Positions 1 through 7,758 of a DNA stretch of 64,000 nt are shown piece after piece; the stretch's first letter is position 1; every line of letters starts with the position of its first letter. The notes beneath the pieces were generated by a model that saw nothing but the letters and a program-made list of their open reading frames with translations, ran no database searches and had not been told where the DNA came from. Source of the stretch: Paracoccus subflavus. GTDB taxonomy: Bacteria > Pseudomonadota > Alphaproteobacteria > Rhodobacterales > Rhodobacteraceae. Both the position numbers and the translations under genes were made by a program. The stretch lies in the NCBI RefSeq assembly GCF_004310345.1, contig NZ_SISK01000013.1, forward strand, positions 1-64,000, written 5' to 3'.

Positions 1-43
1 GCCGTTCAAACTGCGCGTCGCTTAACCAGAACTCCGAAGCCAT
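1..43 (-). CDS. IS5-family transposase, N-terminal fragment cut by window edge
   Basis: Only the first 14 residues are in the window, starting at an ATG at 43 and running left off the edge. The residues FWLSDAQFERL-like (M-A-S-E-F-W-L-S-D-A-Q-F-E-R) match the usual opening of IS5/IS427-group transposases. A purine-rich AGGAGG site precedes the ATG. The rest of the element and its terminal repeats cannot be seen, so completeness is unknown. Confidence 0.55.
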   Translation of the reverse strand, partial: MASEFWLSDAQFER

Positions 44-182
44 GTCCGTCCTCCTGCTTCAAACCGCAGGGAATCACACTTCGGCCCAGCGGGGAATCCC
101 GTTTATGGGTCCAGATCCTAGAGCAGGTTGCGCGCTTCCGTGGTCACGCTGATGGTGTCGGCATCGTATTCACTCAGGCAGC

Positions 183-387
183 CTAATGGTTCTGCCTTGT
201 TTCCTCGTGAAAATGCCGCGCCAGACGCGCCATGCTTCGAGACATGATCATCAACTGGTCGCCGCCCAGCGCCTTCGCGATAGTTCTACAAGCCTTCCAC
301 GTATACGTGGCCCATCCAGAGGCACTGTAGAGCCGCTTGAACTGAACTTGGCGAGCCGCAGCTTGCCCTTGATCTTTCCTGCAGCTT
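183..387 (-). pseudogene. C-terminal piece of the split HUH-like gene
   Basis: Read leftwards this strand encodes a natural-looking C-terminus (GWATYTWKACRTIAKALGG, then HFHEETRQNH and a stop at 183-185). When the segment 388-3291 is inverted on paper, this piece follows directly from the fragment ending at 3291: the frame runs ...KTALRE into AAGKIKGKLR, and one further frameshift is then needed to reach the frame described. It is therefore probably the missing 3' part of the gene whose middle lies at 610-836. A short open stretch ending in a stop at 118-120 follows and could be its continuation in another frame. Confidence 0.5.
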
Positions 388-609
388 TTCCCGAACGAGG
401 CGGCCATCCGCCGCCTGGTCGGCGCGATCCTGATGGAGCAGACCGAGGAGTGGGCAGTGCAACGCTCCTGATACATGACACTGGAAACGTTCGCGCCGGT
501 CTGCGACGATCCCATCGTCAGCCTGCCTGCCGCGCAGACGGACTGATCAGCTCGGCCCGCCGACACCAGTCAGGCCAGCCAAGAGCTACACCACCTCATG
601 GGACATGAC
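388..609 (+). pseudogene. IS256-family transposase, C-terminal tail and element end
   Basis: The frame at 388-545 reads FPNEAAIRRLVGAILMEQ, then TEEWAVQRS, a stop in place of a sense codon, then YMTLETFAPVCDDP and a terminal stop. This is the characteristic C-terminus of IS256-family transposases. The following sequence up to about 609 contains the gagctacaccac...gggaca type end typical of this group. The N-terminal body is absent here but is present on the opposite strand at 3292-4195, which ends exactly one residue before this tail begins. The internal stop shows that it is dead. Confidence 0.75.
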
Positions 610-836
610 CACGGCTGCGGTGTAGCGGTGACCCTTAACCCTGGTTTCGACCGGGAACGGAGCTATATGGCCCAAGCCAACAAGACACGGGTCACGCGGC
701 TGTTTCAGAACTCTCTAAACCGAGCACTGAAGGAGATCGGCCAGACCGGGCTTGAATACGCCTTCCTGTTCGAGTTTTCTCCGCAAGGTCGTCTTCATCT
801 GCACGGTGTTTTTCCAGGCACAGGGGTAGATAGCAG
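610..836 (+). pseudogene. HUH-nuclease-like gene, N-terminal fragment interrupted by IS66
   Basis: The frame contains a VTLNPG-type motif near its start and, about 50 residues later, RLHLHGVF. These resemble motifs I and II (the His-x-His metal site) of rolling-circle replication and related HUH nucleases. The 5' end is cut by the IS256 tail at about 609. The 3' end is cut by IS66 at 836, and across the empty target site the frame stays open for 32 bases (3260-3291: SALMAIKTALRE). The family call rests on two short motifs only. A replication or relaxase-like protein of a plasmid or phage is likely, but which one is not clear. Confidence 0.45.
829..836. repeat. IS66 target-site duplication, left copy
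   Basis: The 8 bases gatagcag directly abut the left end of the IS66 element and recur exactly at 3252-3259 directly after its right end. Eight bases is the usual duplication length for IS66. Confidence 0.95.
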
Positions 837-853
837 GTAAGCGTCCGGCCTGA
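837..853 (+). repeat. IS66 left inverted repeat
   Basis: gtaagcgtccggcctga is the perfect reverse complement of 3235-3251 and of the inner copy at 3186-3202. Confidence 0.93.
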
Positions 854-884
854 GCGCCCTGCCGCGTGGTGAGAGAGGCGGGTA

Positions 885-1280
885 GTGTCCACCAACGATA
901 GTGGACACTATGGTGATGGCGTGGCGCGTCGGACGAAGCGACTTTGGACGGATGAGGAGAAGCGGTCGATCTGTTTCCAGACGACGGCGCCGGGCGTTTC
1001 CGTGGTTCAGGTGGCGCGGCGCTACGCGGTGAACGCGAACCTGATCTTCAAGTGGCTGCGCGATCCCCGTTATGCGCCGGACCCCGCCTTGGTTGCGCCC
1101 CCAGCAGAGGAGGCGCGCTTTCTGCCGGTAGAGATTGTCGCGGAGACCAGGTCTGCCCCGGCGGCACCTGCCGCCGAGAACCACATCGAGATCGACCTGG
1201 CGGGCGGTCACCGGATGCGGATCAGCGGCAGCTATGATCCTGAGGCGCTGGCGCGACTGATCCGGGGCCTGACAGCGTGA
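885..1280 (+). CDS. tnpA: IS66 TnpA accessory protein
   Basis: This 131-residue protein is the first of the three IS66 proteins. The N-terminal half is a helix-turn-helix of the transposase-8/OrfA type ([12 protein letters not shown], then [17 protein letters not shown], then LIFKWLRD), followed by a variable linker and a conserved C-terminal stretch ending in LARLIRGL. It begins at a GTG; a second in-frame GTG at 921 is an alternative start. Its stop overlaps the tnpB start (GTGA). It is required with TnpB for IS66 transposition in characterised members. Confidence 0.88.
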   Translation: MSTNDSGHYGDGVARRTKRLWTDEEKRSICFQTTAPGVSVVQVARRYAVNANLIFKWLRDPRYAPDPALVAPPAEEARFLPVEIVAETRSAPAAPAAENHIEIDLAGGHRMRISGSYDPEALARLIRGLTA

Positions 1281-1624
1281 TTCCGGTTCCGGCCAACACG
1301 CGGGTCTGGCTGGCGGCCGGGGTCACCGACATGCGCAAGGGCTTTGCGGCGCTCGCGGCACAGGCCGAGGCGGTGCTGAAGCAGGACCCGTTCGCCGGGC
1401 ATCTGTTCGTGTTCCGTGGCCGTCGGGGTGACCTGGTGAAGGTCATCTGGTGGGATGGCCAAGGGGCCTGCATGTTCATGAAGCGCCTGGAGAAGGGCCC
1501 CTTTGTCTGGCCCTCGGCCAAGGAGGGCAAGGTGGCTTTGTCGCCTGCGCAACTGTCGATGCTGCTGGAAGGCATCGACTGGCGGGCCCCAGAACGGACG
1601 TGGCGGCCTCTGGCTGCGGGATAA
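1277..1624 (+). CDS. tnpB: IS66 TnpB accessory protein
   Basis: This 115-residue protein is typical of IS66 Orf2. It shows the near-invariant opening [22 protein letters not shown] and the central [19 protein letters not shown]. It starts at a GTG overlapping the tnpA stop by four bases, which implies translational coupling. The biochemical role is not known in detail; genetic work on IS66 shows that it is needed for transposition. Confidence 0.92.
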   Translation: MIPVPANTRVWLAAGVTDMRKGFAALAAQAEAVLKQDPFAGHLFVFRGRRGDLVKVIWWDGQGACMFMKRLEKGPFVWPSAKEGKVALSPAQLSMLLEGIDWRAPERTWRPLAAG

Positions 1625-1682
1625 TCGCCTGCCCCTCGCGAGAAGGATTCCCACAAGGAATACAGTGGAATAAACTTCCTTC

Positions 1683-3182
1683 ATGCTCGACCAGACCCTG
1701 ACCCTGCCGGAAGACCCCGAGGAGTTGCGCAGCTTCACAGCGCGGCTCCTGGCCGAGGTGAAGGCGCAGGCGATCCTGATCGAGAAGCTGCGCCACCAGC
1801 TGGCGGGGCACCGGGCGCACCGGTTCGGGGCGTCGTCCGAGACCGCCGAACAGCTGCAACTGGCCCTCGAGACCAGCGAGATCGCCGCCGCCGCGATGAC
1901 CGCACGGATGAAGCTGCCCGACATCGAGGAGAAGGACAAACCCAAGCGCCGCCCGATCCCGGACCACATCCCCCGGATGGAGGTCGAACTGACGCCCGGC
2001 TCGGACGCCTGTGCCGACTGCGGCGGGCACCTGCGCCGGATCGGCGAAGACGTCACCGAGGAACTCGAGTATGTCCCCGGCCGCTTCATCGTGAACCGGA
2101 TCGTCCGACCCCGGCTGACCTGCGCCTGCTGCGAACGCTTCGTCCAGGCGCCGCTGCCGACGCGCCCTATCGAGCGCGGCCGCCCAGGGCCGGGTATGCT
2201 GGCCCATGTCCTGGTCAGCAAATTTGCCGATCACCTGCCGCTCTACCGCCAGAGCCAGATCTTCGACCGCGAAGGTCTCAACCTCGACAGATCGACCCTG
2301 GCCGATTGGGTGGGCAAATCCACCGCCCTGCTGGAACCCCTCGCAGATGCCATCGGCCGCCATGTCCTGTCGGCCGAGGCGATCTTCGCCGACGACACGC
2401 CCGTGAGCATCCTTGCCCCCGGCACCGGCAAGACCCAGACGGCACGGCTCTGGACCTATGCCCGCGACGAACGACCGTGGGGCGGGATCGCACCACCGGC
2501 CGCCTGGTATAGGTTCTCCGGCGACCGCAAGGGCCAGCACCCCAAGGACCATCTGGCCCGCTACCGCGGATGGATGCACGCCGACGGCTATGCCGGGTTC
2601 GAGGATCTCTATCGGAGCGGAGCGATCCGCGAGGTCGCCTGCATGGCCCATGTCAGGCGCAAGTTCGTCGACATCCACCGAGCGCAGGGCTCCCCGATCG
2701 CCGAAGAGGCCATCGGCCGGATCGCGCAATTCTACGCCGTCGAGAAGGAAGCCCGAGGGTCGCCACCGGATGTCCGGGTCGAACTTCGCAAGGCACATGC
2801 GGCCCCGATCTTCGACGATCTGGCGCGATGGCTGGCCCTGCAACTCACCACGATCTCTGGCAAATCCCCGCTCGCGGCCGCCATCCGCTATGCCCTGACC
2901 CGCATGGAGCGCCTGCGTCCCTACCTCGACCACGGCATTCTTGAGCTGGATAACAACGCCGCCGAACGCGGCATGCGCGCCATCGCCCTTGGGCGCAAGA
3001 ACTTCCTCTTCGTCGGCTCGGAGGCGGGCGGCAAGGCCGCTGCCATCGCCTACACCCTGATCGAGACAGGCAAGCTCAACGCCATCGATCCACACGCCTG
3101 GCTCGCCGACACACTCGCCCGCATACCAGACTACAAGATCACAAAGGTCGACGACCTGCTGCCCTGGCAATGGAAAGGGTAG
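1683..3182 (+). CDS. tnpC: IS66 TnpC transposase
   Basis: This 499-residue protein is the DDE transposase of the element. The N-terminus holds a leucine-rich coiled region and the IS66-specific HRAHRFGASSE stretch. A CxxC-CxxC zinc-finger-like part follows at about residues 113-152. The catalytic core shows EAIFADDTPV, HADGYAGF and LDNNAAERGMR. The normal C-terminal LPWQWKG is present, and its codons form the first part of a 49-bp duplication. No frameshift is seen, so it is probably functional. Confidence 0.93.
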   Translation: MLDQTLTLPEDPEELRSFTARLLAEVKAQAILIEKLRHQLAGHRAHRFGASSETAEQLQLALETSEIAAAAMTARMKLPDIEEKDKPKRRPIPDHIPRMEVELTPGSDACADCGGHLRRIGEDVTEELEYVPGRFIVNRIVRPRLTCACCERFVQAPLPTRPIERGRPGPGMLAHVLVSKFADHLPLYRQSQIFDREGLNLDRSTLADWVGKSTALLEPLADAIGRHVLSAEAIFADDTPVSILAPGTGKTQTARLWTYARDERPWGGIAPPAAWYRFSGDRKGQHPKDHLARYRGWMHADGYAGFEDLYRSGAIREVACMAHVRRKFVDIHRAQGSPIAEEAIGRIAQFYAVEKEARGSPPDVRVELRKAHAAPIFDDLARWLALQLTTISGKSPLAAAIRYALTRMERLRPYLDHGILELDNNAAERGMRAIALGRKNFLFVGSEAGGKAAAIAYTLIETGKLNAIDPHAWLADTLARIPDYKITKVDDLLPWQWKG

Positions 3183-3251
3183 CAGTCAGGCCGGACGCTT
3201 ACACCTGCTGCCCTGGCAATGGAAAGGGTAGCAGTCAGGCCGGACGCTTAC
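3154..3251 (+). repeat. 49-bp tandem duplication of the IS66 right end
   Basis: Bases 3154-3202 and 3203-3251 are identical. Each unit contains the last tnpC codons, the stop and a complete right inverted repeat. The element can thus be bounded by either copy. The target duplication gatagcag follows the outer one. Confidence 0.95.
3235..3251 (-). repeat. IS66 right inverted repeat (outer copy)
   Basis: tcaggccggacgcttac is the perfect inverse of 837-853. The inner copy lies at 3186-3202. Confidence 0.93.
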
Positions 3252-3259
3252 GATAGCAG
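3252..3259. repeat. IS66 target-site duplication, right copy
   Basis: gatagcag is identical to 829-836 and directly adjoins the outer right inverted repeat. Confidence 0.95.
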
Positions 3260-3291
3260 CGCTCTTATGGCGATCAAGACTGCCCTTCGTG

Positions 3292-4195
3292 AATCCCAAT
3301 GACATCGGTGCGCCGTTTGATTTCGCCGTTCAGACGCTCGATCGGATTCGTCGAGTGCAACTTCGCCCGGTGCTGCGGGGGAAAAGTCATGTAGGCGAGG
3401 ACATCCTCCTCGGCCCCGTCCATGAGGGTGGCGAGCTTCGGCAGCTTGCTCCGCATCTGATCGGCCACGAGCCGCCAATGCGTCCGGGCCGCCCCATGGT
3501 CGGGCTGTGCGAAGGCGGTGGCAATGAAGGCCGACACGACCCTGCGGCTGCTCTTGCCGGCATGAGCCAGGGCATTCCTCTGAAAATGCACGCGGCAGCG
3601 CTGCTAGGTCGTGGACAGCACGCGGGCGGTGGCGGCCTTGATGCCCTCGTGCGCGTCGCTGATCACCAGCTTCACGCCGGCCAGGCCGCGGCGCACGAGG
3701 CCGCGCAGGAAGTCGGTCCAGAACGTCTCTGCTTCAGATGGGCCGATCGCCATGCCGAGCACCTCGCGGCGGCCATCGGTGTTCACGCCGACCGCGATGG
3801 TGACGGCAACGGACACGATACGGCCGCCCTGGCGGACCTTGAGGTAGGTGGCGTCGATCCAGAGATAGGGCCACTCGCCCTCGATGGGCCGGGTCAGGAA
3901 CGCATCGACCCGCTCGTCGATCTCTTCGCACAACCGACTGACCTGGCTCTTGGAGATGCCGGTGCCATGGCCTGCACGAGATCGTCCATCGCGCGCGTCG
4001 AGACGCCGTGGACATAGGCTTCCTGGATGTCCGCCGTCAGCGCCTTTTCTACGGCCCGGCGGGGCTCCAAAAAGGACGGGAAGTAACTGGCCGTGCGCAG
4101 CTTGGGGATGCGCAGTTCCACGTTCCCGGCACGGGTCTGCCAGTCGCGGTCCCGGTAACCGTTGCGCTGCGCCCGGCGCTCTTCGTTGCGTAGTT
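3292..4195 (-). pseudogene. IS256-family transposase, broken body
   Basis: Read from 4195 down, the frames give [67 protein letters not shown] and LHSTNPIERLNGEIKRR, the signature blocks of IS256 transposases including the catalytic WIDAT aspartate. It is disabled by a frameshift near 3960-3970, by a TGG-to-TAG change at 3602-3604 (just before QRCRVHF), by loss of roughly the first 90 residues, and by loss of the C-terminus after DVIGI at 3292. The missing C-terminus is at 388-545 on the other strand. Confidence 0.9.
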
Positions 4196-4480
4196 CGCAA
4201 CAGTGATCCGCCAAACGTTGCGTTACTCGGCTGTTCTGCTGCGTCCGGTTGCGCAAGATCCGTCAGTGTCGGTCTGCAAGGAAGCCGTTTCTAGAATCGC
4301 CTATACGCCATTGTGGAGGATGAAGGCTCCGGAATGCTCAGGGGTCCCGATGCACCCCCGTCGACCTGATTGATTTTATCTAGGACTTCGGCTCTTTCCG
4401 TTGATGTTCGCCGCTGGTCCCAAGCGCATTGCTGATCATGGCTAGGTAGATTTGTCTTATCAGCAACAAGAGAGACGATC

Positions 4481-4879
4481 ATGCCATACCCCTATGCAAA
4501 CAGCCCAGCTGCAATCTTCATTCGCCGCCAGACTGAACTTCTTGCTCACAAGAAAAGTCAGAGAGAAATCGCCCACGAGGCGGGATTCATGAATCCGAAC
4601 CTGATCTCCATGTTCAAAACTGGAGCATCGAAGATACCGCTCGACCGCGTGCCGAGCTTGGCCCGTTCCCTGGAGGTCGATCCTGCCTTCTTGATGCAAC
4701 TCGCCTTAGAACAGGCGGTGGGAAAAACGGCCTCTGTGGCGCTGCTGGAGGTTTTCGGGACGCCGACCACGGTGAATGAACGCGCATGGCTTTTGGAAAT
4801 CCGTGACGCGTCAGACCACACGGATCCGAAGTTGACCGCCCGGTCGCGAACAGTGTTGCGATCCATCTTCAGTCGCTAA
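4481..4879 (+). CDS. XRE-like helix-turn-helix protein
   Basis: This 132-residue protein looks like a small DNA-binding regulator. Residues 10-60 (IRRQTELLAHKKSQREIAHE, then AGFMNPNLISMFKTG, then KIPLDRVPSLARSLEVDP) follow the Cro/C1 helix-turn-helix layout, and the C-terminal half is a helical region with no recognised domain. It starts at an ATG preceded by GAGAG. It lies alone between the IS256 remnant and phage remnants, so it is probably a plasmid or phage-derived regulator. The target is unknown. Confidence 0.6.
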   Translation: MPYPYANSPAAIFIRRQTELLAHKKSQREIAHEAGFMNPNLISMFKTGASKIPLDRVPSLARSLEVDPAFLMQLALEQAVGKTASVALLEVFGTPTTVNERAWLLEIRDASDHTDPKLTARSRTVLRSIFSR

Positions 4880-5276
4880 ACGGAGAGAATTTCTTGAGAG
4901 CGCGTCCGCCTCGTTCCAAAAGGGGATCTCGACCGACGTAGGTCTGCCTGGGTTCCCCAAAATGGGGCAGGAACATGGATTTCCCCTTTCGTCAGTCACG
5001 TGTCCGTCGCGGGACCGATCGAAAGGCACTTATTCCCCATGCCGCGATCGGCCAGTTTCCTTACCAATCAAAGGTCATCGCGCCTCCGGAGCCGGGCCTG
5101 ACGGTGCAGCAGTTGTCTCCGGCTGTCGTTATGCATCGTGAGAAAGCTGTCAGTAGTCCGGCTGCCGAAAAATCCTCCCCCGAGGGCGCTTCAGCTCTTC
5201 GGGATCTCGCGGAACGTTCGCAGCACAGGCGTGATCTTACATGTTTCACGGGATGATGGGCACTCAATCCAGCTGA
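4880..5276. other. Island DNA with no gene recognised
   Basis: No open frame here is convincing. A small hairpin (cccca-aaa-tgggg, about 4954-4966) lies 75 bases after the XRE gene, but without a T-run. Lower-quality coding relics of phage genes may be present, since a portal fragment follows immediately. Confidence 0.5.
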
Positions 5277-5546
5277 TCATGGGCGGCAATTCCACAGGAT
5301 CGTGGCAGGTTTGGCCGACAGTGTGAAGCTACGGTTCCTCTGACAGCCGACAGACTCAGCGATCAGGCAGACAGCACGCCGAACAGCAGGGACGCGCATG
5401 GCGCTGGCATGGGTGACACTGACGCCCAACGCGACAGGCTGGACCCCGAACAGCCCAAAGGCTGCGGGGTCGGTCAGAGTGATAGACCTCTGTTCGACAG
5501 AGTGGCCTTTGCCGAAAGCACGGCTAAGGCGCGACAGGATGGACAC
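5277..5546 (-). pseudogene. Phage portal protein, N-terminal fragment
   Basis: Starting at a GTG at 5546, the frame reads MSILSRLSRAFGKG, then SITLTDPAAFGLFG and RVPAVRRAVCLIAESVG. This matches the N-terminus of HK97-type portal proteins, in which the PAVxxAVxLIAE helix is characteristic. Family similarity stops at about residue 67, and the frame then ends after a run of unrelated residues. A full portal protein is about 400 residues, so this is a truncated remnant. It indicates that the island derives at least partly from a tailed phage. Confidence 0.65.
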
Positions 5547-5609
5547 AAGGATACTCGCAACAGATCAACCGTGTTTTTTGTATCACAGGCGTTGTTTAGA
5601 TGCAACATT

Positions 5610-7298
5610 TTACGCGAGTTTGTAGTCGGGCAAAGCATCTATAACGGGGATGCGAGCCTTTACCGACACATCGCCGTAATCGTCCGATGCTGTCTTGCTG
5701 GCATGACCTTGGATTGCGTCAACGATGCGGTCAGACAGTCCAAGTTCGCGCGCCTGGGTCTTGAACCGATGCCGCCAGCCGTGCGACGGTTGGATCCCTG
5801 CCGGGACAAGCTCCGCCTCTTGCAACCATTGCGTCACCCGCCCGGCGGTCGCACGGGCAGCCGCGAGATAGCGCGCCTGAGTCTTGGCTACGTGGAACAA
5901 CGGGCCAGGCTTCGCGGCCTTCACAAAGTCAATGAAGCCCAGGACAATCACCTGCTGATGCAGCGGCACGTCGCGATAGCCGCCCGCCTTCACGCTGCCA
6001 GCGTCGGGCGTGACGCGGATCACCCACCTATTGCCTTCCTGCCGCAAGTCCTCTTTCCGAAGTTGCGCCATCTCGGCCACGCGCGCCCCGGTGAAGGCGC
6101 AAAGGATCGGCAGCCAACGCTTCGCCGCCGTGATATGGGCGCTTTCTCGGTTAGCGGGATTGTCTGTCTGCTTGGGCTGATAGTTGGTCGAAGCCTTTAA
6201 AACCTCCACGGCCTCGCGCGTCGTGTAGCCGCGTTCACGGGTGCGCTGTTTCTTCGCGACCTCTTGCCTGACCGCCTCGGCTTCGTTCGTGGGCAGCCGG
6301 TCGTTTTCGAAGGCCCATCGCAGCATGGCACGGACGCTGGCGAGATATTTGTCGGCAATCGTCTTGGTTGATCGGCCCTCGGCCAACAGCTTGTCGCGCC
6401 AGTCCAGCAGGTTGCGCTTGGTGATCCGCCGGGCGTCAGCATGACCAAGAAACTTAATCAAATGCAGGATTGCGGTTTCCCAGGCCCCTGCCCCGTCCTT
6501 GTGCTTTCCCAAAGCCTGCCGGGCGGCAATGTAGTCCTTGAACAGAGTCTTGATCGGAACCGGATCGGCGGGCACGTCAGGGTGCGAGGCTGCCGGTGCC
6601 TTTACTATAGGGTCGGACGGTTGGCCGCCATAGTCGCCCCGGTCGCGCTCCAGGGTCCGCTCCAGGGCTTCAATTTCGGCCCGCATGATCTGACGGGCCA
6701 GCACCTTCCGTTCCGCCGATCCTGGCGGCGCGGTCCAGCTGTTCCGCGCCAGAAGGTCGTCTATCGCGTCTTCGACAAGGTGGGTTCGGTCGGCAGTCAG
6801 ATCGCCGCGCAGAGCGTCCAGCTTCACCTGCCGAGCGTTCTGGTCGAAGTCACGGGCACCGCGTTTCAGAAGCCAGTCGAGAGACTGACTTAAAATTTCA
6901 ATCGGATGGATGGGGATACCGTTCTGCTGGCACCGGCGGACAACCTCATCTTTCTCTGCCTCGATCTCGACATCCGTAGGGTAAGCCGCCCGTGTAGTGT
7001 CATCGCTCGCCAGCATAGACTGATAATGCGACCAGACCGCCCGGCCATAGTCCACGGTCGTGATCGGGCTGCGCAGATCGTCCAGCCGGGCCCCTGCGGC
7101 CTTGGCCCCTGCGGCGTCGATCTGGCGCTGTAGGGTCGCCACGGCAGCAGGAAGCGCTTTCATGGCTGCCCGGCGTTCACCACCAAGCGGCACTACTAGT
7201 TCGGTCTTGCCGATGACCGCGCGCAAGTGCGCCGGAACCGCGACTCGGGCATAGAACCGCCCGCCCTTGACCTTCAAATTCTTGACCTGACCAGCCAT
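5610..7298 (-). CDS. Tyrosine recombinase / integrase of the island
   Basis: This 562-residue site-specific recombinase has an N-terminal domain typical of a phage-integrase group (GGRFYARVAVPAHLRAVIGK, DUF6538-like), a SAM-like core-binding domain (about 255-340) and a C-terminal catalytic domain. The catalytic residues can be seen: Arg in TGARVAEMAQL, Lys in VKAGGYRDVPLH, His-x-x-Arg in SHGWRHRFK, His in IQGHAS and the Tyr nucleophile in SDDYGDV. It is read towards the island and away from tRNA-Thr(GGT), whose 3' end is the likely integration target. It looks intact. Confidence 0.9.
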   Translation of the reverse strand: MAGQVKNLKVKGGRFYARVAVPAHLRAVIGKTELVVPLGGERRAAMKALPAAVATLQRQIDAAGAKAAGARLDDLRSPITTVDYGRAVWSHYQSMLASDDTTRAAYPTDVEIEAEKDEVVRRCQQNGIPIHPIEILSQSLDWLLKRGARDFDQNARQVKLDALRGDLTADRTHLVEDAIDDLLARNSWTAPPGSAERKVLARQIMRAEIEALERTLERDRGDYGGQPSDPIVKAPAASHPDVPADPVPIKTLFKDYIAARQALGKHKDGAGAWETAILHLIKFLGHADARRITKRNLLDWRDKLLAEGRSTKTIADKYLASVRAMLRWAFENDRLPTNEAEAVRQEVAKKQRTRERGYTTREAVEVLKASTNYQPKQTDNPANRESAHITAAKRWLPILCAFTGARVAEMAQLRKEDLRQEGNRWVIRVTPDAGSVKAGGYRDVPLHQQVIVLGFIDFVKAAKPGPLFHVAKTQARYLAAARATAGRVTQWLQEAELVPAGIQPSHGWRHRFKTQARELGLSDRIVDAIQGHASKTASDDYGDVSVKARIPVIDALPDYKLA

Positions 7299-7392
7299 CC
7301 GCAGACCTTATTCTGGCACCAACTCAGGCACCAAAAGAGGCACTAACCCCAGAAAAGCAAGGGTTTTCTTTCGTTTCAATGGGATGATATGG

Positions 7393-7464
7393 TGCTGCGA
7401 GAGAGGATTGAACTCTCGACCTCACCCTTACCAAGGGTGTGCTCTACCACTGAGCTACCGCAGC
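7393..7464 (-). tRNA. tRNA-Thr (GGT)
   Basis: The reverse strand folds as a complete cloverleaf: acceptor GCTGCGG with TCGCAGC, D-arm GCTCAGTGGTAGAGC, anticodon arm CACCC-TTGGTAA-GGGTG (anticodon GGT), T-arm GAGAG-TTCAATC-CTCTC and discriminator A. CCA is not encoded. Its 3' end faces the integrase gene, so it is the probable attachment site. Confidence 0.95.
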
Positions 7465-7593
7465 ATCGTGAGGGGGCGTTTAGACAAAGCGGCAGGTTCG
7501 CGCAAGGGGGAACGAGGGAAAAATCCCGGCCCCCGCCTCCGGCGTCGCTGCGTTTGCTGGACTGTCGCCGCGCCGGACGATAACAGGTGGCGG

Positions 7594-7758
7594 ATGAGCG
7601 AGCGCCCGGACGATACACAGAAACGGACCACCCGCGAAGACCGGCTGCGCGCGGCCCTGCGCGCTAACCTGCAGCGCCGCAAGGCGCAGGTGCGCGCGCG
7701 GGCAGCCGACGCAAAGGACGGGCCAGAGGACGGCGACACAGGCAAGGACGACAGCTAG
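7594..7758 (+). CDS. Small conserved basic protein upstream of murA
   Basis: This 54-residue protein starts at an ATG after an AGGTGG site, and its TAG stop directly precedes the murA ATG, so the two are probably co-transcribed. It is very rich in Arg and Ala (REDRLRAALRANLQRRKAQ), which suggests one long amphipathic helix, and it has an acidic tail. Similar short proteins sit before murA in related Rhodobacterales genomes as I recall them. No function is known. Confidence 0.6.
   Translation: MSERPDDTQKRTTREDRLRAALRANLQRRKAQVRARAADAKDGPEDGDTGKDDS

Larger units (their letters stand above)
837..3251 (+). mobile_element. Complete IS66-family insertion sequence
   Basis: The element is 2,415 bp and carries the three-gene tnpA-tnpB-tnpC set of IS66. 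Its ends are 17-bp perfect inverted repeats (837-853 and 3235-3251) and it is flanked by the exact 8-bp duplication gatagcag. All three genes look intact, so it may be recent and active. One oddity is an exact 49-bp tandem duplication at the right end, so there are two right inverted repeats; the outer one is the one flanked by the target duplication. Confidence 0.95.
1..7392. mobile_element. Accessory island next to tRNA-Thr (right part)
   Basis: This stretch holds a tyrosine recombinase whose gene lies 94 bases from the 3' end of a tRNA-Thr gene, a phage portal remnant, an XRE regulator and at least three insertion sequences, with no core genes. A recombinase beside a tRNA 3' end is the usual layout of a site-specifically integrated element. 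The left boundary is outside the window, and no copy of the tRNA 3' end was found to the left within it. Portal remnant and stacked insertion sequences suggest a decayed prophage or island. The extent is inferred. Confidence 0.6.

Noticed and set aside
186..608. Plus-strand frame of 140 codons
   Set aside because: It covers the IS256 tail in the wrong frame and the split gene in antisense. The recognisable residues are in other frames.
5409..6893. Long plus-strand open frames
   Set aside because: They lie opposite the recombinase gene, have no recognisable motifs, and arise from GC-rich codon bias.
7381..7470. Attachment-site repeat within the window
   Set aside because: I looked for the tRNA-Thr 3' end sequence elsewhere in positions 1-7380 and did not see it, so no att pair is claimed.
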